From the NCBI RefSeq assembly GCF_017377875.1, contig NZ_CP070975.1, positions 3,348,001-3,412,000 of the forward strand: a stretch of DNA of 64,000 nt. The letters are read 5' to 3'. Below the pieces are notes generated by a model. The model saw nothing but the letters and a program-made list of their open reading frames with translations, did not search any database and was not told where the DNA came from. A program made the translations under genes and the position numbers. Numbering within the stretch: position 1 is the stretch's first letter; every line of letters begins with the position of its first letter. Below are positions 16,037 through 25,813 of the stretch, one piece after another. The stretch is from Alcaligenes sp. SORT26. GTDB lineage: Bacteria; Pseudomonadota; Gammaproteobacteria; Burkholderiales; Burkholderiaceae_B.

Positions 16037-16594
16037 ATGTTTGCCTATGTTGGGCTGCGTACTGCCTGCTTTGATACGCCTTTAGGGGCGATGCGTCTGT
16101 TAGTGGATGCCCAAGGCGCTTTGCTGCGTCTGGATTTTGAAGAGGAGACCGTGCACGGCCTGACGCCTGAGCAACTGGCCGGGCTGATCCCCGAGCCTGC
16201 TTTGGCTGAACCTGTGCAGGCCCAGCTAGACGCGTACTTTGCCGGCAAGCTGCAACAGTTTGATTTGCCTTTCAGTTTGCAAGGCACCGAGTTCCAGCAA
16301 CAGGTCTGGCAGGCCTTGCAGACTATCCCTTATGGCCAAACCTGGACTTACGGGCAGATGGCTGAACATCTGGGCCGCCCTAAAGCGGTCCGTGCCGTGG
16401 GCCAGGCTTGCGGCCTGAACCCCATCAGCATCATCGTGCCTTGTCACCGCGTGCAAGGTGCCAATGGCATGCTCACCGGCTTTAGCTCTGGCCTGCATCG
16501 CAAAGCCAGCCTGCTGGACTTTGAACGCCGTGTGTATTTGACCGGTGTTGGCGATTTTCAGCTCAGCATGCCTGCCCAGATGGACTTGTTCTAG
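16037..16594 (+). CDS. ogt: Methylated-DNA--protein-cysteine S-methyltransferase (Ogt type)
   Basis: 185-aa O6-alkylguanine-DNA alkyltransferase. The C-terminal domain carries the suicide cysteine motif (IIVPCHRV, near residue 140), the arginine finger region RAVGQA, and the preceding FQQQVWQALQTIPYG helix. ATG at 16037 gives the normal length; an upstream in-frame start at 15932 would add about 35 unrelated residues. It transfers O6-alkyl groups from guanine to its own cysteine. A second such domain is encoded by the ada-type gene at 48539-49615. Terminal tail residues after about 165 are longer than in many family members. Confidence 0.88.
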   Translation: MFAYVGLRTACFDTPLGAMRLLVDAQGALLRLDFEEETVHGLTPEQLAGLIPEPALAEPVQAQLDAYFAGKLQQFDLPFSLQGTEFQQQVWQALQTIPYGQTWTYGQMAEHLGRPKAVRAVGQACGLNPISIIVPCHRVQGANGMLTGFSSGLHRKASLLDFERRVYLTGVGDFQLSMPAQMDLF

Positions 16595-16719
16595 CGCAGG
16601 CCTGGGCTCACTCCGTACCCAAATCAACAAGCCCCCGTGCACAGAATCACAAGTCCGGGCTTGTCCTCGTCCCTATACTGGATTCGTTAAGAATCAACTA
16701 TTCCGTGTGGAGACAGACT

Positions 16720-18210
16720 ATGGGGCAGGACGTACAACCCGAGCGCAACGCGATTCGTGAACACATGATTATTGACGGCAAGCCCGTCAGTGATTCTCAA
16801 GGACCCACGATTCCCGTCTACGATCCAGCAACTGGACAAGTTATTGCGCACCAGCCCGAGGCTGGTGAACAAGGCGTAGACCGTGCCGTTCGTGCCGCCC
16901 GCCAGGCCTTGGAGCAAGGCGAATGGGGCAAGATGCTGCCCGCCCAGCGCGAGCGCCTGCTGTTGCGCTTGGCCGATCTGGTCGAAGCCAATGCCGACGA
17001 GCTGGCTCGTCTGGAAACTCTGAACAACGGCAAACTGCTGTTCTTCTCCTACGGTCTGGAAGTGGCCGCCAGCGCACAATGGCTGCGTTACATGGCCGGT
17101 TGGGCCACCAAGATCAGCGGTGAATTGCTGTCGCCCTCCATCGCCTTCCCTCCCGGTATCAATTACCACGCCTACACCCGCCAAGAGCCTGTGGGTGTGG
17201 TTGGCGCCATCGTGCCCTGGAACTTCCCGCTGCTGATGGCCGTGTGGAAAATCGCGCCTGCCATGGCCGCCGGTTGCACCGTGGTTCTGAAGCCTGCTGA
17301 AGAGACCCCGCTGACCGCCATCCGTCTGGCCGAACTGGCTCTGGAAGCCGGTTTCCCCGCCGGTGTGATCAACGTGATCACGGGCCGTGGCGAAAGCACG
17401 GGCGCTGCCCTGACAGCACACCCTGGCGTGAACAAGATTTCCTTCACCGGCTCCACGGAAGTGGGCAAGTTGATCGGCCATCAAGCCATCAACGATATGA
17501 AGCGCATGTCTTTGGAGCTGGGTGGCAAGTCCCCCGTGGTCATCATGGACGATTGCGATGTGGATATGGCCATTCAAGGTGCGGCCAACGCCATCTTCTT
17601 TAACCAGGGTCAGGTGTGTACCGCCGGTTCGCGTCTGTTTGTACAAAAAGGCATTTACGAGCGCGTGGTGCAGGGTGTGGCCGATCTGGCTTCCTCCATG
17701 ACACTGGGCTCGGGCTTTGAGCAATCTACCCAGATTGCTCCGCTGATCTCGGCACGCCATCAGCAGCGCGTGCAGAACTACATTGATGTGGGTCGCCAGC
17801 AAGGCGGCCGCATGTTGGCAGGCGAGGGCGCCCACCCCGAGCAGGGCTACTTTGTACGCCCCACCGTGTTTGCCGACGTGGCTCCCGATGCCCGCATCAT
17901 GCGTGAAGAAATCTTTGGCCCCGTTGTGGTTGCGACTCCGTTTGAAACCGAGGCGCAGGCATTGGCATTGGCCAACGATACAGACTTTGGCCTGGGTGCC
18001 AGCGTCTGGAGTCAGGACCTGGCCCGCGTACAGCGCCTGAGCGCTGGTATCAAGGCGGGCACGGTATGGGTCAACACCCACAACATGCTGGACCCCAGCA
18101 TGCCCTTTGGTGGTTACAAGCAGTCCGGCCTGGGTCGGGAGCACGGGCGCGCTGCGGTAGAGGCTTACCTGGAGACCAAATCGGTCTGCATGGCCTACCC
18201 GGCAGCCTAG
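16720..18210 (+). CDS. Aldehyde dehydrogenase (phenylacetaldehyde dehydrogenase type)
   Basis: 496-aa NAD(P)-dependent aldehyde dehydrogenase. The catalytic glutamate (LELGGKSP) and cysteine (NQGQVCTAGSRL) are in place, with the VPWNFPLLM, GSTEVGK and EEIFGPV motifs. The ATG at 16720 is preceded by GGAGA; a GTG at 16705 is less likely. It lies at the head of the aromatic amine cluster, where it would oxidise the aldehydes made by aromatic amine dehydrogenase (for example phenylacetaldehyde from phenylethylamine) to the acids. This resembles FeaB in the E. coli phenylethylamine pathway. Confidence 0.9.
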   Translation: MGQDVQPERNAIREHMIIDGKPVSDSQGPTIPVYDPATGQVIAHQPEAGEQGVDRAVRAARQALEQGEWGKMLPAQRERLLLRLADLVEANADELARLETLNNGKLLFFSYGLEVAASAQWLRYMAGWATKISGELLSPSIAFPPGINYHAYTRQEPVGVVGAIVPWNFPLLMAVWKIAPAMAAGCTVVLKPAEETPLTAIRLAELALEAGFPAGVINVITGRGESTGAALTAHPGVNKISFTGSTEVGKLIGHQAINDMKRMSLELGGKSPVVIMDDCDVDMAIQGAANAIFFNQGQVCTAGSRLFVQKGIYERVVQGVADLASSMTLGSGFEQSTQIAPLISARHQQRVQNYIDVGRQQGGRMLAGEGAHPEQGYFVRPTVFADVAPDARIMREEIFGPVVVATPFETEAQALALANDTDFGLGASVWSQDLARVQRLSAGIKAGTVWVNTHNMLDPSMPFGGYKQSGLGREHGRAAVEAYLETKSVCMAYPAA

Positions 18211-18274
18211 CTAGGGACAAGGGCGCGAACACAATAACGATACCGTTCGCGCCTTCTTCGAGGAGACAAAAATA

Positions 18275-19147
18275 ATGTACGCAATAGTGCAGCGGACCGC
18301 TCTGGCCTTGGCCTTGAGCGGTGTCAGTGCCGGGCTTGCCCATGCAGGCGACCCCAGCGCTCGGGATTGGATACCTGCTCCGGTGGGCACCAATGTGTTG
18401 GCCGTCTACATGATGGGCCTGAAGTCGCACGGTTTTTATGATCAGGGTTCACGAATTGGCGATAGCCCCAAGCTTAATGTGCAAGGCATGATTTACCGCC
18501 AGATGCACTATCGCGAGCTGGCCGGTAAAACGGTGCAGTACGAGCTGATCGTGCCCGGCTTTCGCAATACGCTGGATGTGCCAGGGCAAGACCGCGATCG
18601 CATGACAGGGATTGGCGATGTGACCGCCGGTGCCGCCGTCTGGTTGCATAACGATCCTGAAAACCGTTTCTGGTTTGCCTGGGAGCCCTTTATTACGGCT
18701 CCTACCGGTCGTTACCACGGCTCGCACGCGGACGTGTCCTCGGGCAAGAACCGCTGGAGCACCGTGCAGGACTTCGCCATTGTGAAAGGCTTTGGCGAGT
18801 CCTCCTTTGTAGAAGGCGTGGCGGAGTTCGAGTTCTTTGGCAATAACAAGAACTACTACGGCCAGACCCTGAAAAAAGACACGGCAATCCGCCTGATGGC
18901 CCTGGTTTCAACCAACCTGACTGAAAAGACCTATGTGGGTTTGCGCTACCGCTATGAAACTGGCGGGCGCGAGCGGGTCAATGGCCAAACCACGGTGACG
19001 CGGGCACGCAACCACCAACTGGCGGCTGAAATTACGCACCAGCTTACCGACGCCCACCAAGTGCAATTGCAGTACATCCATGATTTGAAAGTCGAGAATG
19101 GCCCGCGCATGCGCGGCCTGCAATTCCGTTATGCCTATGCGTTCTGA
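18275..19147 (+). CDS. Outer-membrane transporter-like protein upstream of aauB (orf-1)
   Basis: 290-aa exported protein with a signal peptide ending in GLAHA near residue 24 and an alternating, aromatic-rich pattern typical of a beta-barrel. It resembles the phenol meta-pathway / MetA-like outer-membrane family thought to help hydrophobic aromatic substrates across the outer membrane. The chain ends FRYAYAF, with a C-terminal Phe as in many outer-membrane proteins. A GAGGAGA ribosome site lies just upstream. Its place between the aldehyde dehydrogenase and aauB matches the first open frame described upstream of aauBEDA in A. faecalis. An uptake role for amines is inference. Confidence 0.75.
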   Translation: MYAIVQRTALALALSGVSAGLAHAGDPSARDWIPAPVGTNVLAVYMMGLKSHGFYDQGSRIGDSPKLNVQGMIYRQMHYRELAGKTVQYELIVPGFRNTLDVPGQDRDRMTGIGDVTAGAAVWLHNDPENRFWFAWEPFITAPTGRYHGSHADVSSGKNRWSTVQDFAIVKGFGESSFVEGVAEFEFFGNNKNYYGQTLKKDTAIRLMALVSTNLTEKTYVGLRYRYETGGRERVNGQTTVTRARNHQLAAEITHQLTDAHQVQLQYIHDLKVENGPRMRGLQFRYAYAF

Positions 19148-19178
19148 CAGCGTGGACGCCCATGAGGAGAGACATCCA

Positions 19179-20351
19179 ATGAAGTCTAAATTTACATTAA
19201 CGACCGCCGCCGCCATGTTGGGGTTGATGGTTCTGGCCGGTGGAGCGCAAGCCCAGGACAAGCCGCTTGAGGTCTTGACCGGTGGCCATAGCGTGTCTGC
19301 CCCCCAGGCAAACCGTATCTATGTCATGGACTCGGTGTTCAACCACCTGACCGAAAGCCGTGTGCATGTCTATGACTACACCAATGGCAAATTCCTGGGC
19401 ATGGTGCCTACCGCGTTCAACGGCCATGTGCAGTTGTCCAACGACGGCAAGAAAATCTACACCATGACGACCTACCACGAGCGCGTCACCCGCGGTAAAC
19501 GCTCGGACGTGGTGGAAGTCTGGGACGCCGACAAGCTGACCTTTGACAAAGAAATTTCCCTGCCGCCCAAGCGTGTTCAAGGCCTGAACTACGATGGCAT
19601 GTTCCGTCAGACCACTGACGGCAAATTCATCGTGCTGCAGAACGCCTCGCCTGCGACTTCCATCGGTATCGTGGACGTGGCCAAGGGCGACTATGTGGAA
19701 GACGTCACCGCTGCCGCTGGTTGCTGGAGCGTGATCCCTCAGCCCAATCGCCCACGCAGCTTCATGACCATTTGTGGCGATGGTGGCTTGTTGAGCATCA
19801 ATCTGGGCGAAGACGGCAAGGTTGCCAGCCAGTCGCGCAGCAAGCCGATGTTCTCCGTGAAGGACGATCCGATCTTTATCGCTCCTGCCCTGGACAAGGA
19901 CAAGGCTCATTTCGTGTCCTACTACGGCAATGTCTACAGTGCTGATTTCAGCGGAGACGAAGTCAAGGTAGACGGTCCCTGGTCCTTGCTGACGGATGAG
20001 GACAAGGCCAAGAGTTGGGTGCCTGGTGGCTACAACCTGGTGGGTCTGCATCGTGCCAGCGGCCGCATGTACGTGTTCATGCACCCGGATGGCAAAGAGG
20101 GCACGCACAAGTTCCCTGCAGCCGAAATCTGGGTCATGGATACCAAGACCAAAAAGCGCGTAGCCCGCATTCCCGGACGTGATGCCTTGTCCATGACCAT
20201 TGATCAGCAACGCAATCTGATGCTGACACTGGACGGTGGCAACGTGAACGTCTATGACATCAGCCAGCCTGAACCCAAGTTGTTGCGCACCATTGAAGGC
20301 GCCGCAGAAGCTTCCTTGCAAGTTCAGTTTCACCCAGTTGGGGGTGTCTGA
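19179..20351 (+). CDS. aauB: Aromatic amine dehydrogenase, large (alpha) subunit
   Basis: 390-aa secreted subunit of the tryptophan tryptophylquinone enzyme that oxidatively deaminates primary aromatic amines (tyramine, tryptamine, phenylethylamine) in the periplasm. The signal peptide ends near GGAQA (residue 25). The mature chain is the seven-bladed beta-propeller typical of MauB/AauB, with repeated units such as RIYVMDSVF and [20 protein letters not shown]. The start is set by GAGGAGA upstream of the ATG at 19179. The gene order aauB-aauE-aauD-aauA, with one-base to overlapping junctions, matches A. faecalis. Confidence 0.95.
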   Translation: MKSKFTLTTAAAMLGLMVLAGGAQAQDKPLEVLTGGHSVSAPQANRIYVMDSVFNHLTESRVHVYDYTNGKFLGMVPTAFNGHVQLSNDGKKIYTMTTYHERVTRGKRSDVVEVWDADKLTFDKEISLPPKRVQGLNYDGMFRQTTDGKFIVLQNASPATSIGIVDVAKGDYVEDVTAAAGCWSVIPQPNRPRSFMTICGDGGLLSINLGEDGKVASQSRSKPMFSVKDDPIFIAPALDKDKAHFVSYYGNVYSADFSGDEVKVDGPWSLLTDEDKAKSWVPGGYNLVGLHRASGRMYVFMHPDGKEGTHKFPAAEIWVMDTKTKKRVARIPGRDALSMTIDQQRNLMLTLDGGNVNVYDISQPEPKLLRTIEGAAEASLQVQFHPVGGV

Positions 20352-20352
20352 T

Positions 20353-20895
20353 ATGGACCCGGTCCTGACCTATGCCAGCCTGGCTTGCTTGGCCGTGCTG
20401 ATGGGACTGGGGGCGCTGGATAAACTGCGTCACTTCAGCCTGTTCGAGGCAGCCGTTGGCGGTTATCGATTGTTGCCGGAAGTGTTGTTACGACCGTTCA
20501 GTGTGCTGTTTGTGGCGGCCGAGGCGCTGAGCGCGCCCTTGCTGCTGTGGCCAGCCAGCCGTTCGCTGGGGGCCGCTCTGGCCCTGTGCGTGCTGTTGGT
20601 GGCTACCAGTGGCATTGTGATGAACCTGCTGCGTGGCCGTCGCGATGTCGATTGCGGCTGCTCCGGACTGGGGGAGTCTTCGGGTGGTTTGTCCTGGTGG
20701 CTGGTGGCCCGCAATGCCTTGTTGGCAGCGCTGGCTGTGGCTAGCGGTGACTGGGCCATCAGCAGTGCCCGTGAACTGGTCTGGATGGATGGTTTGACCT
20801 TCTTTGGCGCCACCCTGGCCTTGCTGGGCCTGTACTACGCGGCTAACCAGTTGATCGAATCCCATCTGAAATTCCAGAAAATGCAGAATTCTTAG
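20353..20895 (+). CDS. aauE: MauE-like integral membrane protein for amine dehydrogenase maturation
   Basis: 180-aa protein with about four or five hydrophobic segments and the conserved C-G-C-S motif (VDCGCSGLGES, near residue 98) of the MauE/DoxX-like methylamine utilisation family. It begins one base after the aauB stop codon. MauE and MauD are needed to process, transport or form disulfides in the small subunit of methylamine dehydrogenase. By homology, AauE would do this for the cysteine-rich AauA. Confidence 0.92.
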   Translation: MDPVLTYASLACLAVLMGLGALDKLRHFSLFEAAVGGYRLLPEVLLRPFSVLFVAAEALSAPLLLWPASRSLGAALALCVLLVATSGIVMNLLRGRRDVDCGCSGLGESSGGLSWWLVARNALLAALAVASGDWAISSARELVWMDGLTFFGATLALLGLYYAANQLIESHLKFQKMQNS

Positions 20896-20904
20896 GAGAC
20901 CTAA

Positions 20905-21546
20905 ATGACCGCTTTAATGATTTCTAACGTCATTTTATGGGTAATCGTACTGGCCCTGGTGCTGGTTGTACTTGCCCTGTCGCGCCAGATTGGCGTGTTG
21001 TATGAACGGGTTGCCCCCATGGGTGCCCTGACTATGGATAAAGGCCCGCAAGTGGGGGATGCGGCTCCGGTCATGGAACTGCAAGACCTGCGTGGTCGCA
21101 CCGTTTCCGTGGGTGTGGCCGGTCCGCGCAGCCAGTTGATTTTCTTCATGTCGCCTACCTGCCCGGTGTGCAAGAAGCTCTTGCCGATTCTGAAGTCCAT
21201 CCAGGGCTCGGAAGGTCAGTGGGTCGATATTGTGCTGGCCAGTGATGGCGAGATGCCCGAGCATCTGGCTTTCTACCAGAAAGCACAGTTGGATCACTTC
21301 CCTTACGTCTTGTCCACGCAGTTGGGCATGGGCTTTCAGATCAGCAAACTGCCTTACGCCGTGCTGATTGATGAAAGCGGTGTGGTGCGTGCCAAGGGTC
21401 TGGTCAATTCGCGTGAGCAGTTGGAAAGCCTGTTCAACGCCAAAGACCTGGGTGTGGCCTCGGCGCAGGAATATTTGGCCGGTGACTCGGGCATGAAGCA
21501 AGTGCAGGTATCACGAAAGGAGAACGTCAATGCGTTGGCTGGATAA
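20905..21546 (+). CDS. aauD: MauD-like thioredoxin-fold protein for amine dehydrogenase maturation
   Basis: 213-aa protein anchored by an N-terminal hydrophobic segment (residues 5-25), followed by a thioredoxin-like domain. The redox motif C-P-V-C lies in SPTCPVCKK (near residue 90). In methylamine dehydrogenase systems MauD is essential for a stable small subunit, probably by forming or shuffling its disulfides in the periplasm. The aauA gene starts 17 bases before the aauD stop, so the two are translationally coupled. Confidence 0.92.
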   Translation: MTALMISNVILWVIVLALVLVVLALSRQIGVLYERVAPMGALTMDKGPQVGDAAPVMELQDLRGRTVSVGVAGPRSQLIFFMSPTCPVCKKLLPILKSIQGSEGQWVDIVLASDGEMPEHLAFYQKAQLDHFPYVLSTQLGMGFQISKLPYAVLIDESGVVRAKGLVNSREQLESLFNAKDLGVASAQEYLAGDSGMKQVQVSRKENVNALAG

Positions 21547-22081
21547 ATTTGGGGAGAGTCTCTCCCGCTCTGTGGCTCACAAGACCTCGCGTCGCAGCGT
21601 GCTGCGCTCGGTGGGTAAATTAATGGTCGGTTCGGCCTTTGTGCTGCCCGTATTGCCCGTGGCTCGCGCTGCCGGTGGTGGTGGCAGCAGTAGCAGTGGT
21701 GCCGATCACATCAGTCTGAATCCCGATCTGGCGAGTGAAGACGAAGTGAACTCCTGCGACTACTGGCGTCATTGCGCGGTGGACGGGTTCCTGTGCTCTT
21801 GCTGCGGCGGCACCACCACGACTTGCCCTCCGGGCTCGACACCATCGCCCATCTCCTGGATCGGTACGTGTCACAACCCGCATGATGGCAAGGACTACCT
21901 GATCAGCTACCACGATTGCTGCGGCAAGACCGCTTGCGGCCGTTGCCAGTGCAATACGCAAACCCGCGAACGTCCTGGCTACGAGTTCTTCCTGCACAAT
22001 GACGTGAACTGGTGCATGGCGAACGAGAACAGCACCTTCCATTGCACGACGTCTGTGCTGGTTGGCTTGGCCAAAAACTAA
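21530..22081 (+). CDS. aauA: Aromatic amine dehydrogenase, small (beta) subunit, TTQ-bearing
   Basis: 183-aa small subunit. The precursor starts with a long leader containing a twin arginine (KTSRRSVLRSVGK), suggesting Tat export, and a Gly/Ser-rich linker. The mature part holds 14 cysteines. The two tryptophans that form the tryptophan tryptophylquinone cofactor are identifiable as Trp110 (SPISWIGTC) and Trp161 (NDVNWCM). The catalytic Asp is Asp129 (YHDCC). These sit one position later than the 109/160/128 numbering used for the crystallised A. faecalis enzyme, probably from one extra Gly or Ser in the linker. Confidence 0.95.
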   Translation: MRWLDKFGESLSRSVAHKTSRRSVLRSVGKLMVGSAFVLPVLPVARAAGGGGSSSSGADHISLNPDLASEDEVNSCDYWRHCAVDGFLCSCCGGTTTTCPPGSTPSPISWIGTCHNPHDGKDYLISYHDCCGKTACGRCQCNTQTRERPGYEFFLHNDVNWCMANENSTFHCTTSVLVGLAKN

Positions 22082-22173
22082 AAAAGGCTCCGGGGCTGCC
22101 CGGGCGGTGCAAGAACCTGTCGTCTTGACACGTTCTTTCGCCTTGCGGGCAGACCCTGGTGTTGAACAAGGTG

Positions 22174-22197
22174 CCGGACAGCCTGGATGGGGTCCGG
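22174..22197 (+). promoter_or_regulatory. Intercistronic hairpin before the cytochrome gene
   Basis: A 6-bp GC-rich stem (22174-22179 with 22192-22197) lies just upstream of the AAGGAGG ribosome site for the gene at 22218. There is no T-tract. It may tune stability or translation between aauA and the cytochrome gene; this is a weak call. Confidence 0.35.
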
Positions 22198-22217
22198 TCA
22201 CTTAAGGAGGCATCACT

Positions 22218-22718
22218 GTGTGGACATCTTTGCGCCTGGCCTGTTTGAGCGCCGTACTCCTGGCGTTTACGCCTTGGGCCCATGCCCAAGAAGAGATGGC
22301 CGGAACGGGCGATTACCTGCAAAGCTCCCAGGCTTTTAAAGACTATATGCTGCAATGTGCAGGCTGCCATCGCTACGATGGCCAGGGTCTGACGCATCGC
22401 GGAATCCCCAATTTCAATCAGTCCATTGGCTTGTTTACACGCTTGCCCGCTGGACGGGACTACATGATACGGGTGCCCGGTGCTTCGCAATCGCAGTTGG
22501 ATAATGCGGATCTGGCCCGTGTGCTGAACTGGATTGTGGCTAAATTCAGCCCCGAAGAAATGACACCCGAATTCCGACCCTTTACCTCTGCCGAGGTCGG
22601 GGCGTCACGACGTCATCGTTTTGATGATGTGCTCAAGGCGCGTAACGAATTAACCGTCCAGATGAACAGCATGGGTCTGGAGCCTGCTCCCTACCTGTAC
22701 GGGTCCATGGAACGCTGA
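22218..22718 (+). CDS. Periplasmic monohaem c-type cytochrome of the aau cluster
   Basis: 166-aa exported protein with a signal peptide (cleavage near PWAHA, residue 23) and a single haem-binding motif CAGCH (near residue 53). GTG at 22218 is the start, supported by a perfect AAGGAGG eight bases upstream. A distal axial ligand is not certain by eye; methionines lie near the N-terminus and late in the chain. It is well placed to be an electron carrier for aromatic amine dehydrogenase or a helper in cofactor formation. Azurin is the known electron acceptor of this enzyme in A. faecalis, so its role is open. Confidence 0.8.
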   Translation: MWTSLRLACLSAVLLAFTPWAHAQEEMAGTGDYLQSSQAFKDYMLQCAGCHRYDGQGLTHRGIPNFNQSIGLFTRLPAGRDYMIRVPGASQSQLDNADLARVLNWIVAKFSPEEMTPEFRPFTSAEVGASRRHRFDDVLKARNELTVQMNSMGLEPAPYLYGSMER

Positions 22719-22829
22719 TACAGCGGGTTAACGACCGTAGACGCTTGAATTTTTTAGGGCTATAAGAAAAGGGGGGCGTATCATGCCTCCCACACCGATC
22801 AATAGCGTTGGCCGCAAGGGCCCCAGGCA

Positions 22830-23786
22830 ATGTCTATGTTATTGCGCACTCCCTCTGCTTCTTTCAAGAGCCTGGCTGCTTGGCAGGAAGTGGTGTGCGC
22901 GTATTTTGTGCCTTTGGAAGTCCAGCCTGAGTCGTTGCGGGGCTTTTCCAACCGTGCAGCCACCGATCGTATGGGCTCAGTCGATGTCATGGAACTGTGT
23001 ACCAGCGCTCAGCGCGTGCGGCGTACACAAGCCTTGGCCAGCCAGTCTGAACACGCCCTGTACAAAGTGACATTGCAGATCAGCGGCAGCAGTCAGATCG
23101 AACAAGACAATCGCAGTGGTATTTTGCGCGCTGGCGAGTGGGGGATTTATGACACCACCCGCCCTTACGAAGTGTCTGTGCAGGACCAATCCCACTTTTT
23201 GGTCTTGCAGTTCGAGGAAGAGCGTTTGCTGCCTTGGCTGCCCTGGTTAAGCGATGCGGTGGCGCGATCCTTTTCAGCCACCACAGGCCCGGCCCGGATT
23301 GCCATGGATATGCTGCGTCTGGGTTTGCAGGAGCGCGGGCATTTGTCGCCCTCGGCCTTGAGCGAGCTGTCCCAGACCGTGATCCGCATGATGGCGCTAA
23401 GTCTGGCCGATGGTCGCCCGGTGCCCACCGAATCCGCCCTGGATGAAGTGCGGCGTGGCCAGTTGCTGCAGATTCAGCAATATGTGCAAGATCATCTGGG
23501 GGATACGGGCTTGAATGCTCAGTCCCTGGCCTTGCAGTTTCGGATTTCCCGCCGTTATCTCTACAAGCTTTTCGAGCTGTCCGGCCAAGCGCCAGCCGAC
23601 TACATTATGGCCGCCCGCTTGGAACGTGCCTGTCAATTATTGGTGGACGGCAAACCGGGTCGGCAGATCAGCGAACTGGCCTGGCAAATGGGCTTTTCAG
23701 ATGCTGCCGTGTTCAGCCACGCCTTCCGGCGACGCTACGGTGTATCGCCCAGTGAATGGCGTCGCAGCCGCATTTGCGGCGATTAA
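22830..23786 (+). CDS. AraC family regulator, FeaR-like
   Basis: 318-aa regulator with an N-terminal AraC-binding-like domain (residues 10-190) and a C-terminal pair of HTH motifs. The first HTH is around QSLALQFRISRRYLYKLFE and the second around ELAWQMGFSDAAVFSHAF. The layout resembles FeaR, which activates phenylethylamine oxidation genes in E. coli. Its position directly downstream of the aau genes on the same strand suggests it activates them in response to an aromatic amine or aldehyde. The region before the ATG has only a weak purine-rich site. Confidence 0.85.
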   Translation: MSMLLRTPSASFKSLAAWQEVVCAYFVPLEVQPESLRGFSNRAATDRMGSVDVMELCTSAQRVRRTQALASQSEHALYKVTLQISGSSQIEQDNRSGILRAGEWGIYDTTRPYEVSVQDQSHFLVLQFEEERLLPWLPWLSDAVARSFSATTGPARIAMDMLRLGLQERGHLSPSALSELSQTVIRMMALSLADGRPVPTESALDEVRRGQLLQIQQYVQDHLGDTGLNAQSLALQFRISRRYLYKLFELSGQAPADYIMAARLERACQLLVDGKPGRQISELAWQMGFSDAAVFSHAFRRRYGVSPSEWRRSRICGD

Positions 23787-23901
23787 GTACAGCTACGTAG
23801 ACGCAACTCCGACTTATCGCAAACAGGTCGGATTTCTATTCTAGAAGCTCATGATTTTGGGGCGACCGGTGTGGTTCGCCCGGCTTCTCAAGGACAGTCT
23901 G

Positions 23902-24705
23902 ATGCGTCTACACCTCGATTGCGCTTTGCTGCATACCCAGCCCTCGTGGGCCCAGAATTTGCTGGCCATCATCCCGCCCTGCGAGCGCCTGCAATTACAG
24001 GTTCTGCTGGCCCCGCCTTCTCCCCATCCCGATCAGGACTATCTGTTCTTACGCCGCTCCGCCACCTTGCTGCTGCGTTTTGATGCCTGTCTGATTCCCA
24101 TCGAAGAGGCCACCTTGATTCATGTGCGCCGTGCGCTATCTGCTGCGCAGGGCCTGTTGCCCGTGCCGGTATTCGGCCTGGTGCGTGCCGCCATCAAGGC
24201 GGCCGCCTTGACGGATCTGCTGGAACTGGGTCTGGCCGACTACGTCCGCGAGCCTTTATGCCTGGACGATTTGCGCGCCCGCATCAATCGCCAACGTTTG
24301 CAGACGTCTTCCCACGCTTTGAATGAACCGGGGCTGTCGGGTCGGATACACTATAGGGTGCAGGAAAACCAGGATCTGGTCCTGCACCCCGGCCCAACGG
24401 AGCAGCATCTGTCGCAAACTATCTTGCAACAGGAAGGGACGACGCTGGAAGCCTATGCCGCTGCGGTAGCTTCGCGCTACGCCAGCAGCCAGGAATCCTT
24501 CAAAGTCGCCAAGGGACGGATAGTGGCCCGCTTTGAGCAGGCCTATATCCATGCCGCCCTTGATCGCCATAGCGGCAATATCGCCATGGCGGCCCGCTCC
24601 GCGCAAAAGCACCGGCGTGCTTTCTGGGCACTGATGCGCAAACACCATATCGATGCTGCACGCTTTCGATCCGCGTCAAACCCAGACGACGAACACGATG
24701 GTTAA
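23902..24705 (+). CDS. Receiver-like plus Fis-type HTH protein without an AAA+ domain
   Basis: 267-aa protein. Residues about 1-130 look like a degenerate response-regulator receiver, with a recognisable last strand and helix ([12 protein letters not shown] then DDLRARI), but the usual Lys is Glu in REPL. Residues 205-250 form a Fis-type DNA-binding motif ([31 protein letters not shown]), as at the C-terminus of NtrC-type activators. The sigma-54 ATPase module normally between them is absent. ATG at 23902 has AAGGAC nearby; 23851 is an alternative. It ends 31 bp before hemE. A regulatory role for the aau genes is possible but not shown. Confidence 0.65.
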   Translation: MRLHLDCALLHTQPSWAQNLLAIIPPCERLQLQVLLAPPSPHPDQDYLFLRRSATLLLRFDACLIPIEEATLIHVRRALSAAQGLLPVPVFGLVRAAIKAAALTDLLELGLADYVREPLCLDDLRARINRQRLQTSSHALNEPGLSGRIHYRVQENQDLVLHPGPTEQHLSQTILQQEGTTLEAYAAAVASRYASSQESFKVAKGRIVARFEQAYIHAALDRHSGNIAMAARSAQKHRRAFWALMRKHHIDAARFRSASNPDDEHDG

Positions 24706-24736
24706 AATTAACAGGCATTTTTCAATAGGGATTGCC

Positions 24737-25813
24737 GTGTCTTTACCTCAATTAAAAAACGATGTTTTCCTGCGCGCGCTGTTGCGTGAGCCTGTGCCTT
24801 ACACCCCCATCTGGCTGATGCGCCAAGCGGGGCGTTATTTGCCTGAATACAATGCCACCCGTGCCCAGGCCGGTTCCTTCATGCAACTGGCTCAAAATCC
24901 CGAATTTGCTTGTGAAGTGACTCTGCAGCCCCTGCGTCGCTTCGATCTGGATGCGGCCATTCTGTTTTCCGACATCCTGACCGTGCCACACGCTATGGGT
25001 CTGGGTCTGGATTTCGTCGCTGGCGAAGGCCCGCGTTTTGCCCGTCCCGTGCGTAACGAAGCCGACGTCATGGCGCTGGAAGCTCCAGACATGTCCAAGC
25101 TGCAATACGTGTTCGACGCTGTGTCCCTGATCCGCAAGGAACTGGACGGCAAAGTACCGCTGATCGGTTTTGCAGGCAGCCCCTGGACCATCGCCTGCTA
25201 CATGGTTGAAGGCCAGGGCTCGGACGACTACCGTCTGGTGAAAAGCATGATGTATCAGCGTCCGGACCTGATGCACCGCATGCTGGAAATCAATGCCCAG
25301 ACCACCCAGGACTACCTGAACGCGCAGATCCGTGCCGGTGCACAGGCTGTAATGCTGTTCGATAGCTGGGGCGGCGTCTTGTCCGATTCCCTGTTCCAGG
25401 AGTTCTCCCTGGCTTACACCCGTAAAGTGGTCGACGGCCTGATCCGTGAACACGACGGCAAGCGCGTACCCGTCATCGTCTTTACCAAGGGCGGCGGCAT
25501 GTGGCTGGAAGATATTGCTGGCTGTGGCGCTGATGCCATGGGTGTGGACTGGACGGTGAATCTGTCCCGTGCGCGCGCTCGTATCGGTGACAAACTGGCC
25601 CTGCAAGGCAATCTGGACCCCATGACGATGTTCGGTGGCGAAGAAGCCATCCGTCGTGAAGCCCGTCGCGTTATCGACGACTTTGGCCCTGTGGGTCAGG
25701 GTGGTCACGTGTTCAACTTTGGTCACGGTATCTCGCGTTTCACCGACCCGGAAGCCGTGGGCATTCTGGTCGATGAAGTGCATTCCTACAGCCGTCGTCA
25801 CCACAGCGTTTGA
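24737..25813 (+). CDS. hemE: Uroporphyrinogen decarboxylase
   Basis: 358-aa haem biosynthesis enzyme that converts uroporphyrinogen III to coproporphyrinogen III in the cytosol. Signature motifs are [15 protein letters not shown] near the N-terminus and [16 protein letters not shown] near residue 145. GTG at 24737 gives the standard length and N-terminus ([14 protein letters not shown]); an in-frame ATG at 24698 would add 13 residues and overlap the previous gene. hemE is the last gene reported in the A. faecalis aau locus, which supports the organism assignment. Confidence 0.96.
   Translation: MSLPQLKNDVFLRALLREPVPYTPIWLMRQAGRYLPEYNATRAQAGSFMQLAQNPEFACEVTLQPLRRFDLDAAILFSDILTVPHAMGLGLDFVAGEGPRFARPVRNEADVMALEAPDMSKLQYVFDAVSLIRKELDGKVPLIGFAGSPWTIACYMVEGQGSDDYRLVKSMMYQRPDLMHRMLEINAQTTQDYLNAQIRAGAQAVMLFDSWGGVLSDSLFQEFSLAYTRKVVDGLIREHDGKRVPVIVFTKGGGMWLEDIAGCGADAMGVDWTVNLSRARARIGDKLALQGNLDPMTMFGGEEAIRREARRVIDDFGPVGQGGHVFNFGHGISRFTDPEAVGILVDEVHSYSRRHHSV

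Noticed and set aside
16687-18144. 485-codon open frame opposite the aldehyde dehydrogenase gene
   Set aside because: It is an antisense shadow of a clearly conserved gene, with no domain and no ribosome site.
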